Shown in pieces: positions 61,858-64,000 of a DNA stretch of 64,000 bases; position 1 is the stretch's first letter, and every line of letters begins with the position of its first letter. Location of the stretch: contig SCKJ01000011.1 in NCBI GenBank assembly GCA_004124875.1, forward strand, positions 1 to 64,000, given 5' to 3'. The DNA is from Fidelibacterota bacterium (GTDB lineage: Bacteria > Fidelibacterota > Marinisomatia > SCGC-AAA003-L08 > TS1B11). The notes beneath the pieces were generated by a model. That model was not told the origin of the DNA. It did not search any database and saw only the letters and a list, made by a program, of their open reading frames with translations. The position numbers and the translations under genes are program-made.

Positions 61858-62409
61858 ATGACACCGAGAACTAAAAAAGAACCAACAAGGGTTAGGTCCG
61901 TAAGACTCCCCACTCGCCTATGGGGCACCATTGAAAGAACCGCAAACACACTCGGGGTCAAGCCAAATGGGTTGATTTGGCGTGCGGTTGAGGATTGGTT
62001 GGTGGGGCAGGGCGCTATCCAAAAGGAGGAACGATCAATGTCGGAAGCAACAATGATATATTCAGCTGCCGTGGGCGGCCATGCGCCCGGGCATCTGCGT
62101 GAAGCGATGGGGGATTGGATTGAGCGTACGTATGAGTCGCAAGACAGCATCATTTCGTGCCTAAGGGCCGACACAAGTTTTAATTATGTGGGTGCTGATG
62201 AGATCTTTTATGAGGGTCCAAAGCCTCTTAAATGGCTGATCGGACAGTTGTGGAATTGCACAGATGTTTTACCCGGTACGACCGCACGGGACCTTGAGGA
62301 ATTGCTCGAGCGGTATCTGGAGCCGAAACTTAACGTGGGTACGTATGGACGGGCCGTAAGGCAGATTGCAGAGGTCTTGAAATTGGCAGAGCAGGAAGGA
62401 GCAATATAA
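61858..62409 (+). CDS. Ribbon-helix-helix (CopG/Arc-like) regulator
   Basis: 183 aa. The N-terminus RVRSVRLPTRLWGTIERTANTLGVKPNGLIWRAVEDWLV has the strand-helix-helix pattern of the Arc/CopG fold. The remainder (about 60-183) is unrecognised and could be a sensor or binding domain. It should bind DNA as a dimer of short strands. An inverted repeat (TAAGTTA/TAACTTA) covers its stop and lies right before the integrase, a plausible operator for autoregulation or control of integrase. Frame and ribosome-binding site (AAAGGAGG at 62021 lies inside the gene) were considered; the ATG at 61858 is best. Confidence 0.65.
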   Translation: MTPRTKKEPTRVRSVRLPTRLWGTIERTANTLGVKPNGLIWRAVEDWLVGQGAIQKEERSMSEATMIYSAAVGGHAPGHLREAMGDWIERTYESQDSIISCLRADTSFNYVGADEIFYEGPKPLKWLIGQLWNCTDVLPGTTARDLEELLERYLEPKLNVGTYGRAVRQIAEVLKLAEQEGAI

Positions 62410-62422
62410 GTTAGTTAACTTA
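62407..62422. promoter_or_regulatory. Perfect inverted repeat before the integrase gene
   Basis: TAAGTTA (62407-62413) and TAACTTA (62416-62422) are exact inverted arms two bases apart, beginning at the stop codon of the ribbon-helix-helix gene and ending eight bases before the integrase ATG. Its size and symmetry suit a dimeric repressor. Control of integrase by that regulator is an inference from position. Confidence 0.45.
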
Positions 62423-62430
62423 CGGAAATC

Positions 62431-63696
62431 ATGTCAGCCTCAGTTAAACGCAAGCGACCTCGTCATGCTGGTGTCCGGCCCGGCAAAAAGCCCGGCACCT
62501 GGTACATCGATTATCTCGATTGGAAGGGGATTCGTCACCAGAAAACCTTTACAGGCTCTGAAGCTGACGCGGCCAAAGTGCGGCGTGAAATCTTAGTCAT
62601 GCAGGACAAGATCAGAAACGGCCTACAGGCTCCGCCAGAGCCCAAGGCGAAGATTATAACCCTTTATCAATTATGGGAGTCCTTTGAGGCGGACAGACGT
62701 CTCAAAATTGATTCTGGCTCCATGAGCGAGTCGTCACTTACAAGGGTTCGCTACACATACAAGGCTCTACTAAAATACGATAAGGACCTCAAGGCCCGTC
62801 AGTTGGGTGAGATCGGAGCTGCCGACTTCGAGGCATTCAAGATTTATCGGCAGGAAAGAGGATCTAAGCCTGGCGGCATCAATGGAAAGATTAAGGACTT
62901 GAAGACTCTATTTAATTTTGCAGTGGAGCACGAGATTATAGATAAATCTCCTCTCAAGCGTGTCTCTCGAGTTAAGGAACCCAAGAAGGATGTAAGGTAT
63001 CTGAATGAAGATGAAATGAGGAGTCTCTATTTCGCAATTGATCAGATCAATCCAGATGACTCCTACATGTGCGACGCACGGGACTTAACGCATTTTCTCC
63101 TGTTTACCGGATGTCGAGTTAGTGAATCTCTTTACCCGGACTTCACTTGGGCTAACAACGGCCAGGATGCCCTCCATTTCAACCAAACGAAAGTTTCAAG
63201 GGCGAGAAGTATTCCCAAGGGTGAACGAGTTAAGGAGATACTCGAAAGACGGAAGCATATTGAAGGGGGACCATTTCACTTTAATCCTGACAAGGTCTAC
63301 AACCGGGTGACCGCGCTAATGAGGCAAGGGAATATAGAAGGTGCCTCGCCGCAGACATTGCGACGAACGGCCGGCAGCCTTTACTACCTTGCAACTCGGG
63401 ACATATTTGCTACGAGCCGATTCCTTGGTCACTCCAGTGTAATTATCACGCAAGAACACTATGCCGGATTGATCCAGAGCCTTCAGATTGAAAACTACCG
63501 GGCCTTTGAAGAAGTGATCAAACCCGATTCGCTATATATTCGCTATTTTGCCGGTAATGATGGGCAATCACCGGTAATTGGGCCGGAAATGGAAGGCCCT
63601 CCCTCTCGACGGAAACATCTGCTCCCCCCTCTCGTGACTCGGGTGGGATTCGAACCCACGGCCAATGGCTTAAAAGGCCACTGCTCTACCAGCTGA
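62431..63696 (+). CDS. int: Tyrosine recombinase (element integrase)
   Basis: 421 aa. An AP2-like/arm-binding N-terminus and SAM-like core-binding region (about 75-180, with TLYQLWESFEADRR) precede the catalytic domain: Arg229 in LLFTGCRVSES, Lys254, the 308-QTLR-311 motif where the usual His is Gln, GH at 333-334 and the nucleophile Tyr344 in ITQEHYAGL. The last about 20 residues (VTRVGFEPTANGLKGHCSTS) are an antisense reading of the tRNA-Lys gene, since the gene runs into the right attachment site. It should catalyse integration and, with an excisionase, excision. Confidence 0.93.
   Translation: MSASVKRKRPRHAGVRPGKKPGTWYIDYLDWKGIRHQKTFTGSEADAAKVRREILVMQDKIRNGLQAPPEPKAKIITLYQLWESFEADRRLKIDSGSMSESSLTRVRYTYKALLKYDKDLKARQLGEIGAADFEAFKIYRQERGSKPGGINGKIKDLKTLFNFAVEHEIIDKSPLKRVSRVKEPKKDVRYLNEDEMRSLYFAIDQINPDDSYMCDARDLTHFLLFTGCRVSESLYPDFTWANNGQDALHFNQTKVSRARSIPKGERVKEILERRKHIEGGPFHFNPDKVYNRVTALMRQGNIEGASPQTLRRTAGSLYYLATRDIFATSRFLGHSSVIITQEHYAGLIQSLQIENYRAFEEVIKPDSLYIRYFAGNDGQSPVIGPEMEGPPSRRKHLLPPLVTRVGFEPTANGLKGHCSTS
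63634..63680. other. Right attachment site (attR) inside tRNA-Lys
   Basis: 47 bases identical to 40689-40735 except at 63646. They include the 3' end of the tRNA-Lys(UUU) gene up to the anticodon loop. This copy restores the complete tRNA gene, so integration does not destroy the host gene. The integrase gene reads across the site. Confidence 0.93.
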
Positions 63697-63707
63697 GCTA
63701 CCGAGTC
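63635..63707 (-). tRNA. tRNA-Lys (anticodon UUU)
   Basis: 73 bases forming a full cloverleaf: acceptor GACTCGG with CCGAGTC, D-arm GCTC/GAGC, anticodon stem GTGGC/GCCAT with loop CTTTTAA (anticodon TTT), and T-arm with GGTTCGAATCC. Discriminator A; the 3' CCA is not encoded. It is the insertion target of the mobile element, whose integrase gene overlaps it antisense. tRNA-Lys(CUU) lies 10 bp upstream, and both are likely one transcript. Confidence 0.97.
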
Positions 63708-63717
63708 GGAATGTCCG

Positions 63718-63790
63718 TGCGCCATCCAGGACTCGAACCTGGAACCTGCGGATTAAGAGTCCGTTGCTCTACCAATTGAGCTAATGGCGC
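63718..63790 (-). tRNA. tRNA-Lys (anticodon CUU)
   Basis: 73 bases with acceptor GCGCCAT/ATGGCGC, D-arm GCTC/GAGC, anticodon loop CTCTTAA (anticodon CTT) and T-arm CCAGG/CCTGG around GTTCGAGT. Discriminator A, CCA not encoded. Together with the UUU gene it reads both lysine codons. It lies outside the mobile element and is intact. Confidence 0.97.
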
Positions 63791-64000
63791 AAGCTTTTCC
63801 CCATTGGGCAGGCAAAGTTATTCTGGCGTCGAGGTAATGGCAATCGGAATGGGGCGATGATCGGTGCAATGAGCGCTGCTGCGATCGTGGGTCAGCGCCA
63901 CTAAAGGTCGCGTCTCCAAGCGTAACGGTCACAACGACCTGTGGCATTTGCCCAGGCCACTTGACTGACCGCTATGCTTGCCTATTGCGCTGAAAACTTA

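Larger units (their letters stand above)
40689..63680. mobile_element. Integrative mobile element in tRNA-Lys(UUU), about 23 kb
   Basis: Bounded by 47-base direct repeats with one mismatch, the right one inside an intact tRNA-Lys gene. A tyrosine recombinase gene ends in the right repeat. Gene content is accessory: replication protein, resolvase, ribbon-helix-helix and excisionase-like regulators, an ABC transporter, an IS fossil and many unknown genes. Much of 43-52 kb is plainly AT-richer than the chromosome. No capsid, tail, terminase or conjugation genes were seen, so it is neither a complete prophage nor an obvious conjugative element; a mobilisable island or phage satellite is possible. 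Confidence 0.9.

Overview
The window looks like chromosome from an uncultured Gram-negative bacterium of the Fibrobacteres-Chlorobi-Bacteroidetes neighbourhood (for example Neomarinimicrobiota/Marinimicrobia). This is an inference, not proven by the sequence. It rests on several signal-peptide outer-membrane barrel proteins, an FG-GAP/ASPIC-UnbV protein paired with a large TPR protein, a DUF5916 protein, and a compact GC-rich housekeeping backbone. TGA, TAA and TAG are all used as ordinary stops, so the standard bacterial code applies. No rRNA operon and no CRISPR array are present.

Layout. 196-2133: an AT-rich two-gene anti-phage module on the minus strand (RloA-like ATPase plus RloB-like Toprim protein). 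2401-8873: backbone genes for a ferredoxin, an FGGY sugar kinase, an HD hydrolase, ribonuclease G, ribosomal proteins bL21 and bL27, and malate dehydrogenase. 9035-12804: a two-gene insertion on the minus strand, a DNA methyltransferase and a GHKL/MORC-type ATPase with a C-terminal restriction-nuclease-like domain. 13126-18320: an ECF sigma operon in which overlapping or nearly abutting genes encode the sigma factor, a membrane HEAT-repeat protein, a GGGDI-repeat DUF4097 protein, a bactofilin-like beta-barrel protein and a toast-rack-like protein. 18363-23177: minus-strand genes including a LON-domain protein, a Rieske protein, QueG, a TPR protein and a barrel protein. 23422-31793: an HDOD protein, a HAD phosphatase, an LEA-like helical protein, an OPT-family transporter, and the TPR/FG-GAP pair. 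32094-40525: a forward gene train with an MBL hydrolase, cysteine desulfurase, mnmA, a GlmU-like nucleotidyltransferase, a LytR_C protein, rsfS, argS and marC, then a convergent DUF2461 gene.

40689-63680 is an integrated mobile element of about 23 kb in a tRNA-Lys(UUU) gene. It is bounded by a 47-bp direct repeat with one mismatch: the right copy is the 3' part of the intact tRNA gene, the left copy a tRNA fragment. The integrase gene reads out through the right repeat, antisense to the tRNA. The right module (about 57-63.7 kb) holds a serine resolvase, three tiny overlapping membrane-protein genes, a Toprim/RecA-fold replication protein, repeated TGCAA words that may be an origin, a small HTH protein, a ribbon-helix-helix regulator and the integrase. 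The left and middle parts carry cargo: a truncated recombinase-like gene, a SEC-C/PD-(D/E)xK gene split by an in-frame TGA with a protease-like gene upstream, a complete NMT1/THI5-type ABC transporter with an odd second binding protein, an IS481-family fossil, and a GlxA regulator next to a DUF5916 protein.

The most noteworthy points are the MORC-nuclease restriction-modification pair, the split SEC-C nuclease with its partner, and the predicted change of the integrase C-terminus between integrated and circular forms. After the two tandem tRNA-Lys genes, the last 210 bases show no gene I can support.
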